A program made the translations under genes and the position numbers. From Planctomycetota bacterium (GTDB lineage: Bacteria; Planctomycetota; PUPC01; DSUN01): a stretch of DNA of 7,665 nucleotides. The notes under the pieces are model-generated. The model was given only the letters and a program-made list of their open reading frames with translations, made no database searches and was not told the DNA's origin. Shown piece after piece: positions 1-6,813 of this stretch (positions within the stretch are counted from its first letter, which is position 1; each line of letters starts with the position of its first letter). Location: contig VGYW01000400.1 of the NCBI GenBank assembly GCA_016872875.1, forward strand, positions 1-7,665. The letters are read 5' to 3'.

Positions 1-25
1 ACGTAGTCTCCGCTTGGACCATTGA

Positions 26-76
26 GGATTGGAGTTTGGGGCTTGTTTGGCGCTTGGTGCTTGTGGTTTGGTGGTT
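26..76 (+). repeat. G/T-rich 'ttgg' dispersed-type repeat
   Basis: The stretch alternates TTGG, GCTTG and TTTGG words (for example 'ggcgcttggtgcttgtgg') and contrasts sharply with the GC-rich, C-rich coding sequence around it. Such text resembles short dispersed repeats that I associate with uncultured planctomycete and PVC genomes; family membership is inference from memory, not a search. It has no stop codon in the frame of the downstream gene, so it reads through as a string of V, L and W residues that superficially looks like a signal peptide. Confidence 0.5.
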
Positions 77-1253
77 CCCGCATTTCTCACCAGCCGCTGG
101 TGAGAAATGCGGGCTAGTGCCTCCTCAATCGTCCTCGTCCTCCTCCTCGTCCTCGATCCCCCTCGACCTCACCTCCCACGTCGGCATCGTCCGCCGCGAG
201 TGGGAGGTGCGGAAGGGCTGGGACAGCCGCCACTACTACCCCGCCACGCCCCTCTATGTGTGCGACCGGGCGTGGACTTACAGGCCCGAGTTCGCCCTCA
301 AGGCCCCCGACGTGCCTGACGGGATGCGGCTCGTGGCCTTCGTCGCGCGCCCCTCGGGCCGCGATTCCGACTGGGGCGCGCTGGTGGACACGCTGAACCC
401 CGCGGCCACGCGGCTCTTCATCGAGCTGACCCACGAGCGCTACGCGGCAGCGGTCGGCGACATGTTCGGACGCGAGATTCAGGCCATCTTCACGGATGAG
501 CCGAAGTACTTCGGCGGCCACCCCTGGACGCCCGACCTCTTTGGCGGCTTCGCCGCCCAGTTCGGCTACGACCTGCGCGGGCGGCTGCCTGACCTCTTCG
601 GCGGCGATTCCGAGCGCGCGATGCTCACGCGGCTCCACTACCGCGAATGGTGCGGCGAGCGGTTCCGCGACGCCTGGCTGCGCCCCGTGGCCGCCTGGTG
701 CCGCGCCCACGGCCTCGCCCTCGTCGGCCACATCAGCCCCGAGGATGACCCAGGCGAGCAGGTCGCCTGCGTCTCCGACCTCTTCCCGCTGATGGCGGAG
801 TTCGACCTTGCGGGCCTCGACCTCATCATCCCCGCGGTCGGCGACGCGCGGCATCCGCTCATCAACATCGGCGTCGTCTCCGCCGCCTCCGTCGCCCAGC
901 AGCGCGAGAGGCCCGGCGTGATGTGCGAGATGCTCGCCTGCTCGGGCCTCGACTTCACCGCCGCATCCTCCGCGGGCGTGAGGGTGATGCGCTACTCCGA
1001 CGGCCCGCGCCTGGTGCAGGCCCAGACCGGCCTGGTGGCGATTGAGCCCCCATTCCCGACTCTGGCCTTTGGCGAGCTTCCGCGCGCGGCCGACGTTGCG
1101 GGCCGCGGCGCGACAGACGTCCGCGCCACGGCCTGGCAGAAGGGGGGCGCCACCCGCCTCTTCCTCATCAACATCGGGGAGCGCGATTGCGACGTGCGCG
1201 TGAACGGCAAGCCCACCGCCCTCCCCGTCGGCGTAATCAGGGAGTCTGCGTGA
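36..1253 (+). CDS. GH106-like glycoside hydrolase fragment (likely decayed; 5' end uncertain)
   Basis: The protein resembles the TIM-barrel core of GH106-type alpha-L-rhamnosidase-like enzymes. Counting from TTG at 36, the recognisable part starts near residue 43 (LDLT) and includes LNPAATRLFIELTHERY (120-136), the acidic motif IFTDEP (151-156), FGYDLRGRLPDLF (176-188), GHISPED (231-237) and CEMLACSGLDFT (297-308). A short beta-sandwich-like tail follows (about 360-400). Family members are usually 700-1,000 residues. Here the expected N-terminal barrel segment (the PFW.W..eL / YDE..WPSG type region) is absent, and after residue about 310 the sequence jumps to a C-terminal-like tail, so both the start and the middle look deleted. 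Residues 1-42 come from repeat DNA. No Shine-Dalgarno precedes TTG 36 and the frame stays open to base 3, so the gene may enter from outside the window. The stop is TGA at 1251. It could be a remnant or an atypical short enzyme; activity is doubtful. Confidence 0.6.
   Translation: MGLVWRLVLVVWWFPHFSPAAGEKCGLVPPQSSSSSSSSSIPLDLTSHVGIVRREWEVRKGWDSRHYYPATPLYVCDRAWTYRPEFALKAPDVPDGMRLVAFVARPSGRDSDWGALVDTLNPAATRLFIELTHERYAAAVGDMFGREIQAIFTDEPKYFGGHPWTPDLFGGFAAQFGYDLRGRLPDLFGGDSERAMLTRLHYREWCGERFRDAWLRPVAAWCRAHGLALVGHISPEDDPGEQVACVSDLFPLMAEFDLAGLDLIIPAVGDARHPLINIGVVSAASVAQQRERPGVMCEMLACSGLDFTAASSAGVRVMRYSDGPRLVQAQTGLVAIEPPFPTLAFGELPRAADVAGRGATDVRATAWQKGGATRLFLINIGERDCDVRVNGKPTALPVGVIRESA
77..113. repeat. 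Perfect 18-bp inverted repeat (palindrome)
   Basis: The left arm 77-94 (starting cccgcatttctc) and the right arm 96-113 (ending gagaaatgcggg) are exact reverse complements around a single central base at 95. As RNA this would fold into a very stable hairpin with a minimal loop. It is not followed by a T-tract, so it is not a classical intrinsic terminator. It directly abuts the G/T-rich repeat, so the two may be one composite element. It lies inside the open frame of the downstream gene. Confidence 0.85.
128..156 (+). repeat. TCC/TCG low-complexity run (polyserine)
   Basis: Alternating tcg and tcc codons encode nine consecutive serines just before the first recognisable family sequence of the glycosidase fragment. 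It joins the repeat-derived leader to the conserved part and looks like slippage-prone filler rather than folded domain. A flexible Ser linker is possible if the leader is really translated. Confidence 0.6.
1239..1252 (+). promoter_or_regulatory. Shine-Dalgarno and GTGA overlap start candidate
   Basis: AGGGAG at 1239-1244 lies 5 bases before GTG at 1250. That GTG overlaps the TGA stop of the upstream gene as GTGA and is in frame with the large downstream protein. By ribosome-binding logic this is the better start, but it would add 36 residues encoded by a palindromic repeat before the apparent signal peptide. It may be a relic of an older junction between the two genes. Confidence 0.45.
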
Positions 1254-1261
1254 AGCCCAAC

Positions 1262-1346
1262 GGTGCGGGAGTTTGTAGTGCGGCCTTCAGGCCGTTTCTT
1301 CCGGCCCGGGGACGGGCTGAAGCCCGCACTACGAACCCTTCGCACC
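1262..1346. repeat. Palindromic 'GGCCTTCAGGCC' repeat, copy 1
   Basis: Arms 1275-1294 and 1313-1332 are inverted repeats matching at 18 of 20 positions around the core CCTTCAGG / GGCTGAAG. They are extended outward by ggtgcg (1262-1267) and cgcacc (1341-1346). The same core and flank (cgtagt.cggccttcaggc) recurs at 5922-5988, so this is a repeat family present twice in the window. It occupies most of the space between the upstream stop (1253) and the probable start of the large gene (1358). The hairpin could affect coupling or transcription between them. The 7-mer AGGGAGT occurs on both sides (1239-1245 and 1353-1359), though purine-rich words there may simply be ribosome-binding sequence. 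Confidence 0.8.
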
Positions 1347-1357
1347 ATCTGAAGGGA

Positions 1358-4300
1358 GTGCGTCTGGCGCTCGCGGGCCTTCTTAGCTTTCTGTCTGCCA
1401 GCGCAGCAGCGTGGGACGGTTCGCCCGGGCCGCACGACGGCCACCACTTGGTCGTGGTGCGGCCAACGGACTTCGGCGACGTGGTGGCCGACGAGGGGGC
1501 GATCTTCGGGAAGAAGGCGGTCCGCATCGCAGGTCCCCGCGCCGCACGCCTCCACGTGAAGCACGCCGGGCGGTACACGCTCTGGGCGCGCGCGGCTTCA
1601 CTCAAGGGCTTCCCGATTCCACTGGCGGCGGAGCTGTGCCGCGACGGCAAGGCTGTGCTCAAGGGCGCTCTGCTCGACGGCAAGGGCGACGCCGAGCGCG
1701 GCGGGCCGGCCGGCTTCGAGGCATATGCCGAAAAGGCGGCCAAGTCCGCCCCAGGCGACGCGGGGGGCGCCGACGAACTCCTCTCCGAGGCCGAGCGCGC
1801 GAAGCGGCCGAAGTCCTGGGCGCTCCTCACCCGCATCGAGCACCCGAGCGGCGACAGGCGCTACTACTGGTGGAAGCTCGGCGCGGCCGAGCTGACGCCC
1901 GGCGACTACGAGCTTCGCCTCGCGCCCCAAGGAGCGGTCGAGGCCGACAAGGCGCCCCACGCCGACGCCGCGTTCCTCTCCACCTGCCTCGACCTGGCCT
2001 ATCCCTATGCGGGCGACATTGATGCGCCCTCGGCCAGCTACATCCGCTTCCGCGTCGAGGCCGGCGTCACGATCAGCGCCGGGCTGCGCATCCACTCCGA
2101 CCCCTGGTCCACCCCCCGCGTGTGGCTCAATCCGTCGGGTCTGAGCGCCAAGGAGCGCGAGGCCCACGCCAAGCCCGGCGTCACCCGCTGGTATCGGCTC
2201 CAGGACATCGAGCGTACGCCGGCCTTCGGCCCCACCGAATGCCGGCTCCTCCTCCAGATTGGGGGCGAGCCGCGCATGGGCGCTACGCAGTTCGCCGTCT
2301 TCCCGCACCAGGACTACGTCCTCCGCGAGATCGCGTGGGACGAGCCGGAGGGGCTGAACGTCTCGATGGCGACGGATTTCGGAACCTATCTGCACAAGCT
2401 CCGCACGTTCCGCGACCACGAGCGCGAGAACTACGAGCGGGCGCTCGCCGCCACGGGCGGACGGCTCTTCCCCCTCACCCGCGGCGATCTCCATTTCGGC
2501 AACGCCTGGGGGCGGGCGAGCGGCGACTGCTTCGACTACATGGTGAAGACGCTGCGGCTTCTCGGCTTCAATTGCGTGGACGCCTCGGCGGACCCGACTG
2601 GCAGCCGAAAGCTCTACGGCTGGACCAGCCACACGGGGCAATACTGGCCGCCGGCGTTCCTGCCCTTCGACGAGGCGGAGGCCCGCCGCAAGTACGACGC
2701 CCACTACAAGGGCTTCGCCGACAAGCAGCGCGAGCTCTACGAGGGCGTGAGCATCTACCAGATCGCCGACGAGCCCGGCGAAATCGCCCGCACCGAAATG
2801 TCCGCCCCCATCTGGCTCTTCGACGACGCGAAGGGCAAATGGGCCGACCCCGTGGGCGGCAGCGACCTGAACACACGCTCCGCCGCCCTCCGCGACTGCG
2901 TGCTCGAGGGCAAGGTGGAGAAGCACGGCGACGCCATCGGCTTCCGCGTGGGCATGGACAACGCCGAGAAGCCGACGGCCTATGCCTACTGGGAGATCGG
3001 CCGCGTGGGGCCGAGCTACACGGTGAATCTTGCCGCGGGCAAGGTGGGCCTCAAGCCCGAGGGGCGAATCACCCTCGGCCGCCCCGAGGCCAGCATCGGC
3101 GGCACGCCCACGCCGTTCAAGATCGTCTACGAGGGCGGCTCGGCCGCGCTCTTTGTGAACGAGCGGCTCGTCCACCAGCATAGCGGCTTGCCCGAGAAGG
3201 GCGGGTTCGGGTTCAGCGGCGGCCAGAAAGCCATCGCAGAGCTCCGCCTCCGCCCCATCCGCAAGGACGAGCACATCGCCGTCAAGCCCCCCGCCGCCGC
3301 TGCTAAGGAGCTGAAGCTCAAGGACGACGGGGCGGAGGAGCTTGAGCTTGAGCCGACGAAGCAGCCTGAATGGGCGAAGCCCCGGCCACTCAAGGAGTTC
3401 GTGGAGAAGGAGTGGGTGCCCAGTGGGGGGATGCCCGAGGCCCACGCCGCGTTCCGAAAGTGGGCCGCCGAGCGGGGCGCGACGCCTGGCCTCTTCGGCA
3501 AGAAGGCGTGGGACGACGTTCGGCTGCTCACCCTGCCCTCGCTTGTGAAGGACGCGCAGCAGTCGCGCCTCTTCGCCTGGTCGCGACGGTTCAGCAGTTG
3601 GCTCACGCCGCGGATGTTCGCGCTCTCGGCCGAGGCCATCCGCAAGCACGCCCCGAACCCGCGGATGCGCGGCTTCGTGGCCCTGAGCGGCCACGCGCTC
3701 TACTTTCCCAGCGAGATGCCGCTCGACATGTTCCAGCTCGCGGGGGCGGGCGAGTGGCTGATGCCGGGCATAAGCGACTGGATGTCGCTCGGCAGTTGGC
3801 GATGGGACAGCCATCAGGCCGTGGCGTTCAGCGTGGCGCCCTACAACGCGGGGGCGCGGAGATACGGCCAGGAGCCGGCCAGCTTCCCGATGATGCACTG
3901 CGTGTGGCCCAGCGCCTTCCGCGCCTACACCATGCTCGCCAACCAGGTGCGATACATCAGCTTCTACAACTACGGGCCGATGTACGCCATCACCGAGGGC
4001 GGGTGGAACGAGGACGACTGGGCCTACCGCAACGTCCACGCCACGGCCAACCGCGCGGCCCAGTGCGACGACATTCTGGCCTCGGCCCGCGCCCGCCCGA
4101 GCCGCGTGGCCATGCTCTACGCCCACTCGACCGAGTACTGGAACGCGCAGAGCAGCTTCGCGGACAAGCGTGCCGCCTTTCTCGCCCTCTCCCACGAATA
4201 CTACCAGCCCGAACTGGTCACCGAGGACCAGGTGGCCAGCGGTGCCCTCAAGCACTACGATGCCCTGTTCGTCCTCGAGCCGTGGGTCGCCGCCGCGGCC

Positions 4301-5911
4301 CAGGAGGCCATCGCCGCCTGGGTGCGGCGCGGGGGCCTGCTGTGCGCCTACGCCGATGCCCTGACGCGCGACGAGTACAACGACCCCGCCGACGTCGTCG
4401 CGCGCCTCGCCCGCATCGAGCGCAAGCTCGAAGAGAAGACTCGTCCACAGATTCCACAGATTCCACAGATTCCAGATCCCAATCCGGTTTCAATATCTGT
4501 GCAATCTGTGGATGGGCTTGATTTCCGTCCTCATTCGGTTGTGCCAACTGGCATGCCTGTGGCCATCGAGGCGAACGGAGCGCGGCTGCGCGCCCGCTAC
4601 AGCGATGGCCGCCCCGCCTGGCTCGAGCGCCCCGTGGGGAAGGGCAAGGTGGTCTACATTGGCCATCGGCCCGGCCTCACCTACACGGCCAAGGCGATTC
4701 GGCGCAACGGCTATGAGACGGTGTGGGCCGACACCGGCCGCGCGCTGCTGACCGCGCCGCTCCACGAGGCCAAGGTGCCCCGCGAACTCGTCCTCTCGGA
4801 GCCGCTCGTCGTGGCCGCGCCGATGAGCACCGAGGCGGGCACCGTGCTCATCCTCTACAACATGCGCCCAACGCCGTTGGCTAACGTCAAGATTGGTCTG
4901 GCGGAGCCGGCGCCGCCGCGCGGCGTGGCGGCATTCGATTGCGACCGCCTCGTACGTCTCCCATTCGAGTATCGGGATGGCCGCGTGTGGGTGACGCTCC
5001 GAGAGCTCGACGGCGGGCAGATGATCGTCGTGCGGCGGAAGCCCGCCCCGCCCGACGACCGGTGGACCAAGATGCGCGAGCGCACGGAGCAGCAACTGGC
5101 CTCAACCGATTGGCAGGCTCTGTCGGCCGGCGCCTGGTTCGCAGGCTTCTTCCCCGACTGGGGTCTCGGCCCAAAGGTCGTGCCGCTTCTGAAGCACGAC
5201 CGCTGGCAGGTCCGCCGCGCCGCCGCCGAAGCCATCGGGCAGCTACACCACTTGGCCGCACTCAACGAACTCGCGGCAACGATTGAGACGGAAAGGGATA
5301 CCCATGCGCTCGCGGACGAGTTGGCCGCCCTCTGCTACCTCGAGCCCGTCCGCGGCGGAAAAGTGTGCGCCAAGTTCCTCGGTCATCCGAGCGTCCTTGT
5401 GCGTTGCCGCGCCGTGGCGGGTGCGTGGGATGCCGCTGCTGCGCTGGCCGACCCCGACCTTCGTGTCCGCATCGAGGGCATTCGCCTACTTGTAGACCTC
5501 GAATCTGAGAAGGGTGTTGCCCTTGCCGCCGCTCGCGCCACCGACGCGCAGGAGCGCCCCCACTGGGCCGACGCCTTCACCGCGAGCAACGCCACCTTCG
5601 CCGCCTACCTCAAGGGTGGCATGCAGGGCAACGACGCTCTTCTTCTCGCCATCGCCGGCCGCCGCGCGGCGCCTGAGCTGGCCAAGGCCCTCCTCGCCCG
5701 CGCCGCCGAGCTTGCCGCCGCCGAGCCGGCCGCTTTCGCCCACGCCGCCATCGTCCAGCGCGACAAGCCCCTCGCCCGCGCCCTCTTCGCCCAGCGCTCT
5801 ACCCTTCCCCGCGACCTCGCCGCTGCGCTCCCCCTCATCCTGGAGCACACCTTCGACGCCCGCCTCGGCGACGTGATGGAGGACTGGGAGCAGCAGTTGC
5901 GCAAGCAATAG
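1358..5911 (+). CDS. Giant secreted glycosidase-like multi-domain protein with HEAT repeats
   Basis: About 1,517 residues counted from GTG 1358. Residues 1-18 (VRLALAGLLSFLSASAAA) look like a signal peptide with an Ala-rich cleavage site, implying export. A beta-sandwich region resembling carbohydrate-binding modules follows (about 25-230). A TIM-barrel glycosidase-like domain starts near 365 and carries YQIADEPGE (Glu472 a candidate acid/base). It is interrupted by a LamG/DUF1080-like concanavalin fold (about 505-635) and a Lys/Glu-rich linker (640-685), then resumes to about 905. Residues 915-1010 resemble the flavodoxin-like trimerisation domain of beta-galactosidases. Residues 1029-1052 are repeat-encoded. 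A beta-sandwich runs to about 1230, and HEAT-type helices (RWQVRRAAAEAIGQL) from about 1269 to the end. I do not recognise a named GH family; the substrate is unknown, probably a glycan. GTG 1358 was chosen because it sits at the signal peptide, but the purine run abuts it without spacing; GTG 1250 is the alternative. Confidence 0.82.
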   Translation: MRLALAGLLSFLSASAAAWDGSPGPHDGHHLVVVRPTDFGDVVADEGAIFGKKAVRIAGPRAARLHVKHAGRYTLWARAASLKGFPIPLAAELCRDGKAVLKGALLDGKGDAERGGPAGFEAYAEKAAKSAPGDAGGADELLSEAERAKRPKSWALLTRIEHPSGDRRYYWWKLGAAELTPGDYELRLAPQGAVEADKAPHADAAFLSTCLDLAYPYAGDIDAPSASYIRFRVEAGVTISAGLRIHSDPWSTPRVWLNPSGLSAKEREAHAKPGVTRWYRLQDIERTPAFGPTECRLLLQIGGEPRMGATQFAVFPHQDYVLREIAWDEPEGLNVSMATDFGTYLHKLRTFRDHERENYERALAATGGRLFPLTRGDLHFGNAWGRASGDCFDYMVKTLRLLGFNCVDASADPTGSRKLYGWTSHTGQYWPPAFLPFDEAEARRKYDAHYKGFADKQRELYEGVSIYQIADEPGEIARTEMSAPIWLFDDAKGKWADPVGGSDLNTRSAALRDCVLEGKVEKHGDAIGFRVGMDNAEKPTAYAYWEIGRVGPSYTVNLAAGKVGLKPEGRITLGRPEASIGGTPTPFKIVYEGGSAALFVNERLVHQHSGLPEKGGFGFSGGQKAIAELRLRPIRKDEHIAVKPPAAAAKELKLKDDGAEELELEPTKQPEWAKPRPLKEFVEKEWVPSGGMPEAHAAFRKWAAERGATPGLFGKKAWDDVRLLTLPSLVKDAQQSRLFAWSRRFSSWLTPRMFALSAEAIRKHAPNPRMRGFVALSGHALYFPSEMPLDMFQLAGAGEWLMPGISDWMSLGSWRWDSHQAVAFSVAPYNAGARRYGQEPASFPMMHCVWPSAFRAYTMLANQVRYISFYNYGPMYAITEGGWNEDDWAYRNVHATANRAAQCDDILASARARPSRVAMLYAHSTEYWNAQSSFADKRAAFLALSHEYYQPELVTEDQVASGALKHYDALFVLEPWVAAAAQEAIAAWVRRGGLLCAYADALTRDEYNDPADVVARLARIERKLEEKTRPQIPQIPQIPDPNPVSISVQSVDGLDFRPHSVVPTGMPVAIEANGARLRARYSDGRPAWLERPVGKGKVVYIGHRPGLTYTAKAIRRNGYETVWADTGRALLTAPLHEAKVPRELVLSEPLVVAAPMSTEAGTVLILYNMRPTPLANVKIGLAEPAPPRGVAAFDCDRLVRLPFEYRDGRVWVTLRELDGGQMIVVRRKPAPPDDRWTKMRERTEQQLASTDWQALSAGAWFAGFFPDWGLGPKVVPLLKHDRWQVRRAAAEAIGQLHHLAALNELAATIETERDTHALADELAALCYLEPVRGGKVCAKFLGHPSVLVRCRAVAGAWDAAAALADPDLRVRIEGIRLLVDLESEKGVALAAARATDAQERPHWADAFTASNATFAAYLKGGMQGNDALLLAIAGRRAAPELAKALLARAAELAAAEPAAFAHAAIVQRDKPLARALFAQRSTLPRDLAAALPLILEHTFDARLGDVMEDWEQQLRKQ
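4444..4512 (+). repeat. In-frame TCCACAGAT tandem/inverted repeat inside the large gene
   Basis: Three exact copies of the 9-mer TCCACAGAT (4444-4470) plus a partial fourth are followed by an inverted arm at 4497-4512, which matches the reverse complement of 4444-4459 except at one base. The text (AATCTGTGGATG type) looks like a dispersed intergenic repeat and is A/T-richer than its surroundings. The 9-bp unit keeps frame and encodes PQI repeats, then DPNPVSISVQSVDG. It falls between the flavodoxin-like domain and the next beta-sandwich, a place where a linker insertion would be tolerated. Confidence 0.85.
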
Positions 5912-5921
5912 GCTGAACGGC

Positions 5922-5988
5922 AGACCGCCTGAAGGCCGAACTGCGAACGGGGGGTCCCGGCGTTCGTAGTTCGGCCTTCAGGCGGTCT
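5922..5988. repeat. Palindromic 'GGCCTTCAGGC' repeat, copy 2 (28-bp stem)
   Basis: Arms 5922-5949 and 5961-5988 pair over 28 positions; the single DNA mismatch (5943/5967) is a G-U wobble in RNA. The loop is 11 bases (5950-5960). It begins 10 bases after the TAG of the large gene. There is no strong T-tract after the stem (ccctattt), so it is at best a weak terminator-like structure. It may still stabilise the 3' end of the upstream message or separate it from the promoter that follows. It shares its core and flanks with the copy at 1262-1346. Confidence 0.88.
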
Positions 5989-5994
5989 CCCTAT

Positions 5995-6023
5995 TTGCGT
6001 CCCCCAAGCCGATGCGGTATATT
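5995..6023 (+). promoter_or_regulatory. Candidate sigma70-type promoter for the amidohydrolase pair
   Basis: TTGCGT (5995-6000) and TATATT (6018-6023) are separated by exactly 17 bases, matching the housekeeping -35/-10 layout in an otherwise very GC-rich region. Transcription would start near 6030, giving a leader of roughly 35 bases before ATG 6064. It sits just after the 28-bp hairpin, consistent with a new transcription unit. No operator is evident. Confidence 0.55.
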
Positions 6024-6063
6024 CGCCCGCAATCATGGACCGGCTTGAGCATGGCGAGGCCAG

Positions 6064-6813
6064 ATGAACTTCTTCGACGTGAACTGCATGATCGGCCGGG
6101 CGGCGACGCCGGCGCGGCATGGGCCGCGGACGATCGAGGGGCTGCTCGCCGCGATGGACCATGCGGGCATCGGCCGGGCGCTCGTGTGCCACAGCTTGTC
6201 GCTGGAGGCCCATCCGAGCGTCGGGAACGCCGCGGCGATTCGGGAGACGGCGGGGCAGGGCCGCCTGCTGCCCTGCTGGGCAGTTCTGCCGCCAACCACG
6301 CCCGAGGCCCCGTCGCCCGCCGACCTGTTGCGGGCGATGGCTGAGGCGGGCGTGCGGGCCGTGCGGATATGCCCCTCGGCCGGCCGCCACCAGTTCCCCC
6401 TCAACTCCGCCCACGCCCATCAACTCCTCGCCGCGCTTGAGGAGCGCCGCGTGCCCGTCCTCCTCGACAGCGCGGAGGCGAGTTGGGAGCAGATCGAGGC
6501 GACGGCGAAAGCACACCCCCGTCTGCCGCTGATCCTCCTCGGCGTGGGCTATCGCTCGATCCGCGCGCTCTACCCAGTCCTGGAAGCCACGGAGAACGTC
6601 CTCGTCGAGATCAGCCTCTACCAGATCTGCGGCGGGCTGCGGGAGGGGGTGGAGCGCTTCGGGGCGCGGCGCTTCCTGTTCGGCACCAACCTGCCGCGCT
6701 TCGAGCCCGGCTGCGCCGTCGCCAGCGTCCTCTATGCTGACATCTCGGACGAGACGAAGGCCCTCATCGCCGGCGGCAACCTGCACGCCCTGCTGCAGGA
6801 GGCCAAGCCATGA
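6064..6813 (+). CDS. Amidohydrolase-2-like protein lacking all metal ligands (probable pseudo-enzyme)
   Basis: This 249-residue protein has the TIM-barrel layout of the amidohydrolase-2 family (PF04909): an N-terminal D-x-x-x-x-x-G strand, central V-R-I strand (99-102), PVLLDS (131-136), LPLILLG (154-160), FLFGTNLPRF (204-213) and the terminal helix GNLHALL. At each expected metal or catalytic position another residue stands: the H-x-H is Asn7 and Met9, the strand-5 His is Asp135, the strand-6 His region reads G-V-G (160-162), and the strand-8 Asp is Asn209. Catalysis by the family's usual metal mechanism is therefore unlikely. The fold otherwise looks intact, with no frameshift, and the protein is translationally coupled to an intact relative downstream, suggesting a structural or regulatory partner. 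ATG 6064 is preceded by GAGG at a short distance (ggcgaggccag). A cytoplasmic location is likely, as no signal peptide is seen. Confidence 0.85.
   Translation: MNFFDVNCMIGRAATPARHGPRTIEGLLAAMDHAGIGRALVCHSLSLEAHPSVGNAAAIRETAGQGRLLPCWAVLPPTTPEAPSPADLLRAMAEAGVRAVRICPSAGRHQFPLNSAHAHQLLAALEERRVPVLLDSAEASWEQIEATAKAHPRLPLILLGVGYRSIRALYPVLEATENVLVEISLYQICGGLREGVERFGARRFLFGTNLPRFEPGCAVASVLYADISDETKALIAGGNLHALLQEAKP
6797..6802 (+). promoter_or_regulatory. Strong Shine-Dalgarno AGGAGG for the second amidohydrolase
   Basis: AGGAGG lies 7 bases before ATG 6810, inside the end of the preceding gene. It fixes the start of the downstream gene and, with the ATGA overlap (6810-6813), supports translational coupling and near-stoichiometric synthesis of the two proteins. 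Confidence 0.85.

Noticed and set aside
1598..4255. 885-codon open frame on the minus strand opposite the giant gene
   Set aside because: It is rich in G, A, V, R and L with no recognisable domain, and it mirrors a well-supported + strand protein. Long antisense frames are expected in such GC-rich DNA.
4444..4477. Possible small CRISPR-like array
   Set aside because: The 9-bp units are directly adjacent with no spacers, so it is a tandem repeat.
3370..4521. 383-codon + strand frame overlapping the giant gene
   Set aside because: Arg/Pro/Gly-rich out-of-frame shadow of the conserved barrel and flavodoxin-like regions.
5922..5999. Intrinsic terminator
   Set aside because: The stem is much longer than usual and no run of T follows; the related copy at 1262-1346 shows it is a repeat-family member first.
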